Source of the DNA: an uncultured Bacilli bacterium
GTDB lineage: Bacteria; Bacillota_I; Bacilli_A; RF39; UBA660
DNA length: 9,211 nt
Direction of reading: 5' to 3'
Assembly: GCA_947630585.1 (NCBI GenBank)
Contig: CANRIE010000024.1
Location: forward strand, 1 to 9,211
Shown here: piece after piece, positions 1 through 7,003 of the stretch
How the letters are laid out: every line of letters starts with the position of its first letter
Numbering within the stretch: position 1 is the stretch's first letter
Program-made: the position numbers and the translations under genes
The notes under the pieces: model-generated
Database searches by the model: none
Told to the model about the DNA's origin: nothing
What the model saw: only the letters and a program-made list of their open reading frames with translations

Positions 1-99
1 CATTTGACATTGAAGAATATAAAAAGTGGTACTCTAATAGGAATAGTTAGAGCAACACTTTAGGCGAGTTGAGGTAATATTTTAGAAGAAAATGATAAA

Positions 100-564
100 G
101 TGGTCTTAAAAGTTGGAGCGTTTGTTTTAGCAGATGCTTCACAAGAATTTTTAAATACTAAAGTAATATCTATATTTGGAAATAATAGTAAAGCAAAAAT
201 AATTGGCTATGTTGCAACGGGTTTTGCTATTCTTTTACTAACAATTATTTTAACATCTATAATATTTAATCATTTAGAAACTTTATTTGATAATATCAAC
301 AAAGGAGAAACTCCTTTTACTTTAGAAAATGTTAGTTTAATAAAAAAGATTGCTTGGAAAATGATTATAATAATTATAATGAGTAATATTGGTGCTAGTA
401 TGTTTGAATTGTTATTAAATGCAAAACTAAAAATGGAATTTAAAACTTATGATGTTGTAGAAATATTATTCTTATTTAGTTTATCGTATATATTTGAATA
501 CGGAAGATTATTAGGACTTGAAACTAAAGGCCAAATGTATGATGATAGTAAAGATAAAGGTTAG
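100..564 (+). CDS. DUF2975-like small membrane protein, probably missing its N-terminus
   Basis: The 154-residue product has three likely membrane helices at about residues 34-57, 85-107 and 119-139. Between the first two lies a GETPFTLENV segment (69-78), and the third runs into an FEYGRLLGLE end. This helix / G-x-PFT-x-ENV / helix / F-E-Y-G-x-x-L pattern is what I know from DUF2975 membrane proteins, whose function is poorly known and which often sit beside a small Cro-like regulator. The family usually has one more N-terminal helix. Here the reading frame opens only after stops at 61-63 and 70-72, the GTG start at 100 has no convincing ribosome binding site, and the codons just upstream (76-99) still read like protein. 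A rare ATT start at 79 next to GAGG (71-74) is the alternative. I infer a 5'-deleted or decaying gene. The family call is moderate and the start is uncertain. Confidence 0.55.
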   Translation: MVLKVGAFVLADASQEFLNTKVISIFGNNSKAKIIGYVATGFAILLLTIILTSIIFNHLETLFDNINKGETPFTLENVSLIKKIAWKMIIIIIMSNIGASMFELLLNAKLKMEFKTYDVVEILFLFSLSYIFEYGRLLGLETKGQMYDDSKDKG

Positions 565-575
565 TAATTTATATG

Positions 576-603
576 AGCAAACGATAGATAAAGTTTGCTT
601 TTT
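576..603 (+). terminator. Factor-independent terminator after the DUF2975-like gene
   Basis: AGCAAAC (576-582) pairs with GTTTGCT (593-599) around a 10-base loop and runs directly into TTTTT (599-603). It lies 12 bases after the stop of the preceding gene and before the polymerase promoter, so it separates the two units. The stem is short (7 bp), so termination may be partial. Confidence 0.6.
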
Positions 604-605
604 CG

Positions 606-614
606 TGTTATAAT
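606..614 (+). promoter_or_regulatory. Extended -10 promoter for the polymerase/YolD unit
   Basis: TGTTATAAT is a perfect TGn-TATAAT extended -10 element. No good -35 lies 16-18 bases upstream, which is common for extended -10 promoters. The start site would be near 621, leaving a leader of about 20 bases that contains the ribosome binding site. I saw no LexA/DinR-type box (GAAC-N4-GTTC) overlapping it, so SOS control is not supported by sequence. Confidence 0.55.
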
Positions 615-625
615 ATTATTGAATT

Positions 626-633
626 GGTGGTGA
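626..633 (+). promoter_or_regulatory. Ribosome binding site of the Y-family polymerase
   Basis: GGTGGTGA differs by one base from GGAGGTGA and sits 6 bases before the ATG at 640. It supports that start, which also gives the conserved N-terminal Y-A-C-I-D-L-K of this polymerase family. Confidence 0.6.
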
Positions 634-639
634 ATAGAC

Positions 640-2133
640 ATGAAAAAGGTTTATGCTTGTATAGATTTAAAAAGTTTTTATGCTTCAGTTGAATGTGTTG
701 AAAGAAATCTTAATCCTTTAACAACAAATTTAGTTGTTGCAGATGAAACTAGAACTGAAAAAACAGTTTGTTTAGCTGTTACACCATCATTAAAACAATA
801 TGGATTATCTGGTCGTTCTAGGTTGTATGAAGTTGTTCAAAAAGTAAGAGATATAAATCAACAAAGAAAACGTAGAATAAAAGGTAATTTTACTGATAAG
901 TCATATGATGATATTAAGTTAAAAAACGATCCAACACTAGAACTTGATTATATAATTGCAACCCCAAGAATGCGTTATTATATGGAATATAGTAATAAAG
1001 TGTATAACATTTATTTAAAATATCTTGCTCCCGAAGATATATATGTATATTCAATAGATGAGGTTTTTATGGATATCACTAATTATTTGAATATGTATAA
1101 AATGAAACCAAGAGAATTAGTTACTATGATAATTCAGGATGTATATAAAACAACAGGAATTACAGCAACAGGTGGCATAGGAACTAATATGTATTTAGCC
1201 AAAATTGCTATGGATATAGTTGCAAAGCATGTTCAAGAAGATGAAAATGGAGTAAGAATTGCTGGATTAGATGAAATAACTTATAGAAAAAAATTGTGGA
1301 ATCATAAACCTTTAACAGATTTTTGGAGAGTTGGAGAAGGTATTGCTAAAAAACTAGAAGAAAATGGAATACATACAATGGGAGATATAGCTTTATGTTC
1401 AATCCAAGATGAAAATAGACTATTTAAATTATTTGGTGTAAATGCAGAATTGTTAATCGACCATGCTTGGGGATACGAGCCAGTAACAATTGAAGATGTA
1501 AAAAAATATAAACCTACTTCAAATAGTTTATCTTCTGGACAAGTTTTACATGAACCATATGATTATAAAAAAACAAAACTGATTGTTAAAGAAATGACAG
1601 ATTTGCTAACTTTAGATATGGTTGATAAACATTTTGTAACAGACCAAATTGTATTAACAATAGGTTATGATACCTCTAATTTGGAAAATCCTGAAATTGT
1701 TAAAAGATATAATGGAGAAATTAAAACGGATTTTTATGGTAGGAAAGTTCCTAAACCTGCACATGGTACGATAAGATTAGATCATCGGACTTCATCAACG
1801 AAATTGATTATGGAAGCAGTATTAAAACTATATGATAAAATAATTAATCCAATACTTTTAACAAGGAGAATTAATATTGCAGTATGTAATTTAGTTAATG
1901 AAAATAACACTAAAAATGTATATAAACAATTTGATATTTTTTCTAATATTGAAGAAGAAATGTTAAAAAAGGAAAAAGAACTTGAAGATGAAAAAAAAGA
2001 GAGAAGTGTTCAAAGAGTTATAATTGATATAAAAAATAAATATGGAAAAAATGCAATACTTAAAGGTATGAATCTTGAAAATGGTGCTACAACAATTGAA
2101 AGAAATAGACAGGTAGGTGGACATAAAGAATGA
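640..2133 (+). CDS. Y-family translesion DNA polymerase (UvrX/UmuC-like)
   Basis: This 497-residue protein is a DinB/UmuC-superfamily polymerase that would copy damaged DNA. The palm metal ligands are visible: D9 in YACIDLKSFYASVE and D140-E141 in YSIDEVFMD. The N-terminal block (residues 5-19, then LVVADETRTEKT and LAVTPSLKQYG) is the form seen in the Bacillota UvrX/YqjW-type branch rather than in DinB/Pol IV. The helix-hairpin-helix thumb (about 225-275) is followed by the little-finger region with SLSSGQVL and a long lysine/glutamate-rich segment near 430-465. The gene has its own extended -10 promoter, and its TGA stop overlaps the ATG of the YolD-like gene, so the two are translationally coupled. 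In Bacillota this pair occurs on chromosomes and on mobile elements. The length is normal for the branch and no key residue is missing. The family call is firm; the exact subtype is less so. Confidence 0.93.
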   Translation: MKKVYACIDLKSFYASVECVERNLNPLTTNLVVADETRTEKTVCLAVTPSLKQYGLSGRSRLYEVVQKVRDINQQRKRRIKGNFTDKSYDDIKLKNDPTLELDYIIATPRMRYYMEYSNKVYNIYLKYLAPEDIYVYSIDEVFMDITNYLNMYKMKPRELVTMIIQDVYKTTGITATGGIGTNMYLAKIAMDIVAKHVQEDENGVRIAGLDEITYRKKLWNHKPLTDFWRVGEGIAKKLEENGIHTMGDIALCSIQDENRLFKLFGVNAELLIDHAWGYEPVTIEDVKKYKPTSNSLSSGQVLHEPYDYKKTKLIVKEMTDLLTLDMVDKHFVTDQIVLTIGYDTSNLENPEIVKRYNGEIKTDFYGRKVPKPAHGTIRLDHRTSSTKLIMEAVLKLYDKIINPILLTRRINIAVCNLVNENNTKNVYKQFDIFSNIEEEMLKKEKELEDEKKERSVQRVIIDIKNKYGKNAILKGMNLENGATTIERNRQVGGHKE

Positions 2134-2549
2134 ATAAATATGAAAATATAATTAATCTTCAACATTATGAATTAAAGAATCATAAAAGAATGTCTATGGA
2201 ATCACGAGCGGCTCAATTTTCACCTTTTGCTGCTTTAACTGGTTATTCTGAATCTGTGAAAGAAACATCAAGATTAACTAAAGAAAAAATAATTTTATCA
2301 GAAGATATGAAATCAAAATTAAATATGAAATTACAGATAATAGAAGAACATATTAAGGAGTTACCAGAAATAAATATTTTATATTTCATTGAAGATAAGA
2401 AAAAGTCTGGTGGCGAATATAAAGAATATACTGGAAAAGTAAGAAGAATAGATAAAATTGAAAAGAAAATAGTTTTTGTTGATAAAACTATAATATCATT
2501 ATTTGATATTGTTAATATTAAAGCAGATTTCATTAAAGAAGAAATATAA
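2130..2549 (+). CDS. YolD-like protein, partner of the Y-family polymerase
   Basis: The 139-residue protein carries the signature RMSMESRAAQFSPFAALTGY at residues 20-39, followed by a lysine/glutamate-rich helix (about 45-80) and a beta-rich end (KVRRIDKIEKKIVFVDKTIISL). This is the YolD-like family, repeatedly found directly after UvrX/UmuC-type polymerases in Bacillota and suspected to modulate them, in a role like UmuD. It has no UmuD-type protease residues. The ATG overlaps the polymerase stop by four bases (ATGA). A purine-rich AGGTAGGTGG at about 2111-2120 supplies the ribosome binding site. No convincing terminator follows. The 48-base gap to the convergent peptide operon holds only a weak, pure A/T inverted repeat. 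Confidence 0.85.
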   Translation: MNKYENIINLQHYELKNHKRMSMESRAAQFSPFAALTGYSESVKETSRLTKEKIILSEDMKSKLNMKLQIIEEHIKELPEINILYFIEDKKKSGGEYKEYTGKVRRIDKIEKKIVFVDKTIISLFDIVNIKADFIKEEI

Positions 2550-2597
2550 TCATATATTAAAGTGAAATATTTTTTATAACTATGTTAATTGAAAATA

Positions 2598-3554
2598 TTA
2601 TAAAGTTTGAACACTTAAAAACCATTTACCAATTTCTGTTTCCATAAATTTTTCTATATCTTTATATGATTTATGAATTTTTTTTGTTTGTAAAGGATCG
2701 TACAAGAAAAATCCATTATCATCATATTCACATATTAATATAGTATGTAGAAAATTATCATTATTTCCTGCAACAATTAATAGTTTTCCTTCATCTAATT
2801 TTTCTTTCAATAATTCTGTGTTTATATTGATTCCATTATATACTTTTAAACCAAACTTACTTGCTTTAGAAATATATTCTTTATATTCTTCAATTGCATA
2901 GTTAAAAATATACTCTGAAATTGATTTTTTTTCGTTTGAAAAATAATCTTTATTTGAATGATAAAGTTCAGTCTTTAATCCTAATTTTCCTAAGTGAAAA
3001 GCTAATGCAGAAAAAGGAGTTCCTGCCATTGCTTTAGATTTATACATTTCATAAAGCCTCATTTCTTCTTCTTTGGTATAGTTGTCTAATAAATTATTAA
3101 ATTGTAATACCATCATCATACATACAATTGCACAAGTTGGGCCATTTTGCTTATAAGGTTTAATTTCTTTTTTCATATTACTATTTTCCTTTCTATTCAA
3201 ATACCATATTTTTTCTTCTTTTTTTATATCCTTTTGGAAAATGTATTCAGTATGTTCATTGTTTAATATAATTTCATAAGAATTTAAAGGTATAACAGAA
3301 AATATTAATACTATGATAATATCTCCATTATATATTTGACTTTTTACATTTATTAATTTACTAACTTTTATATCGATATTTGTTTCCTCTTTAAATTCTC
3401 GAATTAAACAATCATAATAATTTTCATTGTTTTCTAGTTTTCCACCAGGCAAATCCCATAATCCACCATATATTTTTGATATATTTCGTTTTAAAAATAA
3501 TATTTCTTGTTTTGAATTTTTTAAAATACCATGACAAAATATTTTTGTATTCAT
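2598..3554 (-). CDS. Nudix hydrolase fused to a C39-like cysteine peptidase domain
   Basis: This 318-residue fusion is the last gene of the operon. Residues 1 to about 120 are a Nudix fold. The box runs G38-x5-E44-x7-R52-E53-x2-E56-E57-x2-I60, with Asn59 where Gly is usual and all acidic metal ligands present. It would cleave a nucleoside-diphosphate-type bond; the substrate is unknown. Residues 127-318 form a papain-fold C39-like domain with Q136, C141, H270 and D286 in the expected order. This domain is closely related to the C-terminal domain of the 541-residue protein in the same operon. A strong GGAGG (3564-3568) sits 9 bases before the ATG. M127 begins the second domain and has AAAGGA about 10 bases upstream, so a free peptidase could also be made. 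Domain calls are good; roles (leader removal, self-protection) are inference. Confidence 0.82.
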   Translation of the reverse strand: MNTKIFCHGILKNSKQEILFLKRNISKIYGGLWDLPGGKLENNENYYDCLIREFKEETNIDIKVSKLINVKSQIYNGDIIIVLIFSVIPLNSYEIILNNEHTEYIFQKDIKKEEKIWYLNRKENSNMKKEIKPYKQNGPTCAIVCMMMVLQFNNLLDNYTKEEEMRLYEMYKSKAMAGTPFSALAFHLGKLGLKTELYHSNKDYFSNEKKSISEYIFNYAIEEYKEYISKASKFGLKVYNGININTELLKEKLDEGKLLIVAGNNDNFLHTILICEYDDNGFFLYDPLQTKKIHKSYKDIEKFMETEIGKWFLSVQTL

Positions 3555-3558
3555 TTAT

Positions 3559-4416
3559 TTATACCTCCAAATGATAATTAACATCTCTATTAATTTCTTT
3601 TAAAATATTTTCTCTTGCATTTTCACCAATTATACTAACATCATTTTCATCATAATGAAGGCATTGTTTTATTTTTCCTTCACTTGTAACTCTAAGATGT
3701 ATTTTTTTACATAAATCACATCTCCTTAAACGACAAAGAGAGGGGAAAAATGTTATTATTCTTTTTCCATTAATATAACAATTGTATTCTTCTAATTCAT
3801 CTATCCTTATGTCAAAGTTAAAGTCTTTTATTAATTCGTCTCGCATTTTTAAATAATTAATATCAGAACTACTATCTATTTCATTTTTTATTAATTCTAT
3901 TATTTTAATTCTTATTTCATTATCAATACACCATTTTACAAGTTTATAAATATTGTCATAATTATTATCATAAACAGTTGATATTGAAACATTACATCCT
4001 AAATTTTTAATTTTTAAAATATTATTTAATATAGTTTTAGAACTTTTTCCAATTGGAGACTTCTTAGATATTTTGTTATCAAAATAATCAAGTCCAACAA
4101 TAACTCTATCAATCCAACCTTTTTTAATCATATATATTAGCTTATCAATTTCTATGCAATTAGTATTTATACCAACTTTTAGACCATAATCTTCTGATAG
4201 CATTTTGCATATATCAAAAATTTGGGGATGTATTAGAGGTTCTCCACCTGTTAATCTCATATGTGTTAAATTAAGAGAATAAGAATTTTCAACAATCGTT
4301 TTAATATCATTGATATCTAATTGACTAAATTTTTGGTTTCCTTCATTATGACAATATTCACATTTCATATTACATTTTGATGTAATTGAAATTCTATATT
4401 CATTTTTAGGTAACAT
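3559..4416 (-). CDS. MoaA-like radical SAM enzyme of a peptide-modification cluster
   Basis: The 285-residue enzyme has the radical SAM cluster motif C15-x3-C19-x2-C22 and the SAM-binding LTGGEP at about 55-60, followed by a TIM-barrel pattern. Its C-terminus has C228, C233, C236 and C252, in a CDLCKK...LRVTSEGKIKQC arrangement. This resembles the second Fe-S site of MoaA (C-x2-C-x13-C) but with 15 residues between the last two cysteines and one extra upstream cysteine. GTP-handling residues at the extreme C-terminus of MoaA are not recognisable, and no other molybdopterin genes are near, so a peptide substrate is more likely than GTP. The start has GGAG at 4427-4430, inside the end of the upstream gene, with one base between that stop and this ATG. 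Radical SAM family is firm; the reaction is unknown. Confidence 0.88.
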   Translation of the reverse strand: MLPKNEYRISITSKCNMKCEYCHNEGNQKFSQLDINDIKTIVENSYSLNLTHMRLTGGEPLIHPQIFDICKMLSEDYGLKVGINTNCIEIDKLIYMIKKGWIDRVIVGLDYFDNKISKKSPIGKSSKTILNNILKIKNLGCNVSISTVYDNNYDNIYKLVKWCIDNEIRIKIIELIKNEIDSSSDINYLKMRDELIKDFNFDIRIDELEEYNCYINGKRIITFFPSLCRLRRCDLCKKIHLRVTSEGKIKQCLHYDENDVSIIGENARENILKEINRDVNYHLEV

Positions 4417-4417
4417 T

Positions 4418-5374
4418 TTATTTTAACTCCTTTATTTTAGAATGATTTGGTATTTCAAATTCTTTTGTTATATTTTGAGAAATTCCTTTTTCCATTTTCC
4501 ATTCAGATGTTAATTCATTTTTTATTATTTGAACATTTTGAATATTGATATCTTGTTTTATAATTTCACAATCAAATATATCTTTTATTCTATTGCCTTC
4601 TTTACTACAAAATAGAGCATCTAAACTCATAGAAATGTATGGTATATCACTAAAAATTCCATTACTTAAACTTAATTTACAACATAATGGAGAGTTATAA
4701 TTTCTTCTTGTATATAATTGTCCATTTTCATCTTCATAGTATTCACAAATATTCATTCCATTGTTTTCAGTCATCTCATAAAAAGATAACCAAATAGGAA
4801 TATTGATTTTTGGATAACTAATTTTCAATCCATGTCTATACATATTTCCAGCTGTTTCAAAAGTATGTTCAATGGTAAAACCATTATTTGCAAACGATTT
4901 AATAACATTACTTAAATTATCGACATCAACATATAAGTCTATATCATGATGATATCTTTCTAATTGTTTATTTGATAAAATATATACCATAAAACCACTT
5001 GCATGAAAGTAATTTATTTTATTTAAATTTAAGATTTGATTTATCATAATAAAATAATTTAATAATTCTTTATGATGTTTAGACAATGTATTTTCTTTAT
5101 TATCTTTTTTCATTTCTTTAATCCATAAATATCTAATACTTGCATACCCATTTTTTTCCTTATAATATTCATCTAACTTATAGAGAATTTGTTTTAAAAA
5201 AGTATTTGTAATTTTTTTATCTTCATAATTTTTATTTATATAGAAATTAATTTCATCTAATATTTCTAAATAAGTACCATTAAAATTAATTATTATTTTT
5301 TTTATATCTTCGGACAATTTCATATTTTCTTTTTCTAAAATAATTAATAATTCTTTAAAATAATTTAGATTCAT
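4418..5374 (-). CDS. Nucleotidyltransferase-fold protein (LinA/MNT-like)
   Basis: In this 318-residue protein the N-terminal 110 residues are helical and unrecognised. The core follows: SGFMVYIL at 126-133, then R140-YHHD144-I-D146-LYVD, then NNGFTIEH. A glycine strand followed by R-x-(x)-H-x-D-I-D is the Pol-beta-type nucleotidyltransferase signature as seen in lincosamide nucleotidyltransferases (LinA) and related stand-alone proteins; D144 and D146 would bind metal. In such enzymes a nucleotide is moved onto a small molecule, peptide or protein. In a RiPP operon it could nucleotidylate the peptide, modify a target for self-protection, or be an antitoxin-like or inactive relative. AAGGA about 9 bases before the ATG fits the start. 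It follows the YcaO gene after 31 bases. The fold is fairly confident and the activity is not shown. Confidence 0.7.
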   Translation of the reverse strand: MNLNYFKELLIILEKENMKLSEDIKKIIINFNGTYLEILDEINFYINKNYEDKKITNTFLKQILYKLDEYYKEKNGYASIRYLWIKEMKKDNKENTLSKHHKELLNYFIMINQILNLNKINYFHASGFMVYILSNKQLERYHHDIDLYVDVDNLSNVIKSFANNGFTIEHTFETAGNMYRHGLKISYPKINIPIWLSFYEMTENNGMNICEYYEDENGQLYTRRNYNSPLCCKLSLSNGIFSDIPYISMSLDALFCSKEGNRIKDIFDCEIIKQDINIQNVQIIKNELTSEWKMEKGISQNITKEFEIPNHSKIKELK

Positions 5375-5405
5375 TTTATCACATCCTTAATTTATTAATA
5401 GAAAT

Positions 5406-6680
5406 TTATGGAAAAGGGTGGGGCATACTTGTTAGTTTTTCATTATACTTTAAGTTTAATTTTTTTGGAACTTCCCAATATCTTTTAGCATTTAATCTTG
5501 GATATATATGACTTTTATGCATATCAATTAATCCAGGTGCAATGACTTTTGCAACTTTTATACCAGTATTTTTAATATCAGATGTTGTAACTTCTTTATA
5601 ATAAACATTAATACCTAATTCTTCCATATTTTTAATTAGTTCGTTAAAAGTTATTTTCTGTTCAACATAATCAATTGCTTCACTATCGAATAATAAAGAT
5701 TCAAACATTTCCTTTTGATAATATAGACAATGTTCGTGTAAAGCGGTTATTTTATTTGGATCAGTAACTCTAGTATCCATAATGTTTTTGGTATAAAAAT
5801 AAGTAAATAGACTTTCTTTAATTGCTTTATTTATTGCAACCTCAGAATCTAAGTTAGCAGATGCCCCAATTCCATAGTGAGTTTTTTTTCCAGTTCCAGT
5901 CCACACTATTGATAAATAAACGGAAACATTTATATCAGTATATAATTTATATAATTTTATATTATAATCATTCATAACTTTTTTTATAAATGATTTAGAT
6001 TTTCCTTTTATTGAGTTTAACTTAATTTCTGGAGGATTTAATCTTTGCATAAAGTTAATCATTAAAGCATCTCGTTCTATTAATTCTAATAAACCACTTG
6101 TAATACAATCTTTAATTGATGTGCCAGCAGCCATTCCAGTTGATGTATTTTCTCCAACACTCTTATTAATTTCATAAGGCATATATATAAGGCTAGCTGG
6201 CCAATACATCCAATTAAGATTTTTATTAACAGGTAATATTTTAGTCCATTCTATTTCATCTTTTTTTGGATTTAAAAATTGTTCCATTTTTTTATATTGT
6301 TCATCTGTATAAATGAAGAAGTCCTTAAAAATTCTATCTTTTTCTAAGTCGTTTAATTTGGATATTTTTAATTCATTTTTTGGAATGTATGACATACAAT
6401 ATCTTTCTAGTGCCTCTGATAAGCATCCCATAATTGCATATTCTTTTTTTCTATTAACTCCTAAACCACCACTTGAAATTTCTCTTTTTAAATCAAACAG
6501 AGTAGTTGCATTAGCAGTTAAGCATTGATACATATATAATCCATATTTTTTCAATTCGTTTCGTTCTAAAATAGCATTTACTATTCCAAATTTATCACTA
6601 AAAATTTCAGATAATCCTTTATTTTTATTATTTATCAATTTAAAGATAGTTTTATCATTTAGTATTAATTTATTTTTCAT
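5406..6680 (-). CDS. YcaO-domain azoline-forming cyclodehydratase (TOMM/RiPP type)
   Basis: YcaO enzymes use ATP to activate a peptide-bond oxygen, usually closing Cys, Ser or Thr onto the backbone to make thiazoline or oxazoline rings. The ATP/Mg signature pairs are present: GCLSEALERYC with E89 and E92, and AAGTS...GLLELIERDA with E199 and E202. The protein ends in PHPFP, the proline-rich C-terminus typical of azoline-forming YcaO proteins of peptide clusters. I chose ATG 6680 (424 residues), because AGGTGAG at 6685-6691 sits ideally before it. The longer frame opens with a GTG at 6689 that lies inside that ribosome binding site. The first codons overlap the end of the 110-residue gene by 11 bases, suggesting coupled translation with a small partner. 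No dehydrogenase (SagB type) is nearby, so rings would stay at the azoline level. Confidence 0.92.
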   Translation of the reverse strand: MKNKLILNDKTIFKLINNKNKGLSEIFSDKFGIVNAILERNELKKYGLYMYQCLTANATTLFDLKREISSGGLGVNRKKEYAIMGCLSEALERYCMSYIPKNELKISKLNDLEKDRIFKDFFIYTDEQYKKMEQFLNPKKDEIEWTKILPVNKNLNWMYWPASLIYMPYEINKSVGENTSTGMAAGTSIKDCITSGLLELIERDALMINFMQRLNPPEIKLNSIKGKSKSFIKKVMNDYNIKLYKLYTDINVSVYLSIVWTGTGKKTHYGIGASANLDSEVAINKAIKESLFTYFYTKNIMDTRVTDPNKITALHEHCLYYQKEMFESLLFDSEAIDYVEQKITFNELIKNMEELGINVYYKEVTTSDIKNTGIKVAKVIAPGLIDMHKSHIYPRLNAKRYWEVPKKLNLKYNEKLTSMPHPFP

Positions 6681-7002
6681 CTTTCTCACCTGGAACTTTA
6701 ATAATTTTATGTTTAATTATTTCACCTTTATTAGTTATTTCTAATACTTCATTATTGCCTAATAAATCATAGTATTTGTTAATTAATTTTGTTACCATTC
6801 TTTTATTAAAATTCTTATAATTTTTAATAGAATAAATACTAGATGATGTTAGTCTTTTAATGAAAGAACGTTCATCAAAATTTTTATTAATAATAGGGCC
6901 AATCATATATGAGTGCTTAATTTTTGAAATTAAAATTCCTTTTTCAAGTCTTTTGTTTTTTATAATGAAATCTTTATAAAATAAATAATTTATTTTTTCC
7001 AT
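6670..7002 (-). CDS. Small protein resembling a reduced ThiF-like YcaO partner
   Basis: I do not recognise this 110-residue basic protein outright. Two pieces recall the ThiF/E1-like partner (C protein) of YcaO cyclodehydratases: KHSYMIGPIINK...RSFIKRLTSSSI at about 29-55, like the G-P-x-x-x-P...C-x-x-C-x-x-R-L segment, and GEIIKHKIIKVPG near the end, like the H-x(5)-P-x-C-x-x-C tail. All the zinc cysteines are absent and the usual N-terminal recognition and nucleotide-binding parts are missing, since full partners are three times longer. Its place fits: it directly precedes YcaO, the same order as in fused ThiF-YcaO proteins, and overlaps it by 11 bases. It starts one base after the stop of the 541-residue gene, with no good ribosome binding site of its own, so reinitiation is likely. 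The homology is a hypothesis; that the gene is real is well supported by the packing. Confidence 0.6.
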   Translation of the reverse strand: MEKINYLFYKDFIIKNKRLEKGILISKIKHSYMIGPIINKNFDERSFIKRLTSSSIYSIKNYKNFNKRMVTKLINKYYDLLGNNEVLEITNKGEIIKHKIIKVPGEKDEK

Positions 7003-7003
7003 A

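Noticed and set aside
3..50. Open frame ending in EEYKKWYSNRNS and TAG as the tail of an upstream gene
   Set aside because: It is only 15 codons at the window edge and competes with another open frame over the same bases, so it cannot be supported.
576..605. LexA/DinR box before the polymerase gene
   Set aside because: CAAAC and GTTTG are 10 bases apart rather than 4 and lack the GAAC...GTTC core. The repeat is better explained as a terminator stem.
2243..2533. Reverse-strand ORF of 96 codons inside the YolD-like gene
   Set aside because: It is antisense to a gene with a clear family motif, has low-complexity Ile/Ser/Phe-rich content, and has no ribosome binding site.
2565..2597. Bidirectional terminator between the YolD-like gene and the Nudix fusion
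   Set aside because: The only pairing arms (AATATTTT/AAAATATT) are pure A/T with a long loop and no proper T-run, so I do not call it.
6313..6528. + strand ORF of 71 codons inside the YcaO gene
   Set aside because: It is a shadow of the conserved ATP-binding region of YcaO on the other strand, with no family resemblance.
6681..6689. GTG at 6689 as the YcaO start
   Set aside because: It falls inside the AGGTGAG ribosome binding site that serves the ATG at 6680.
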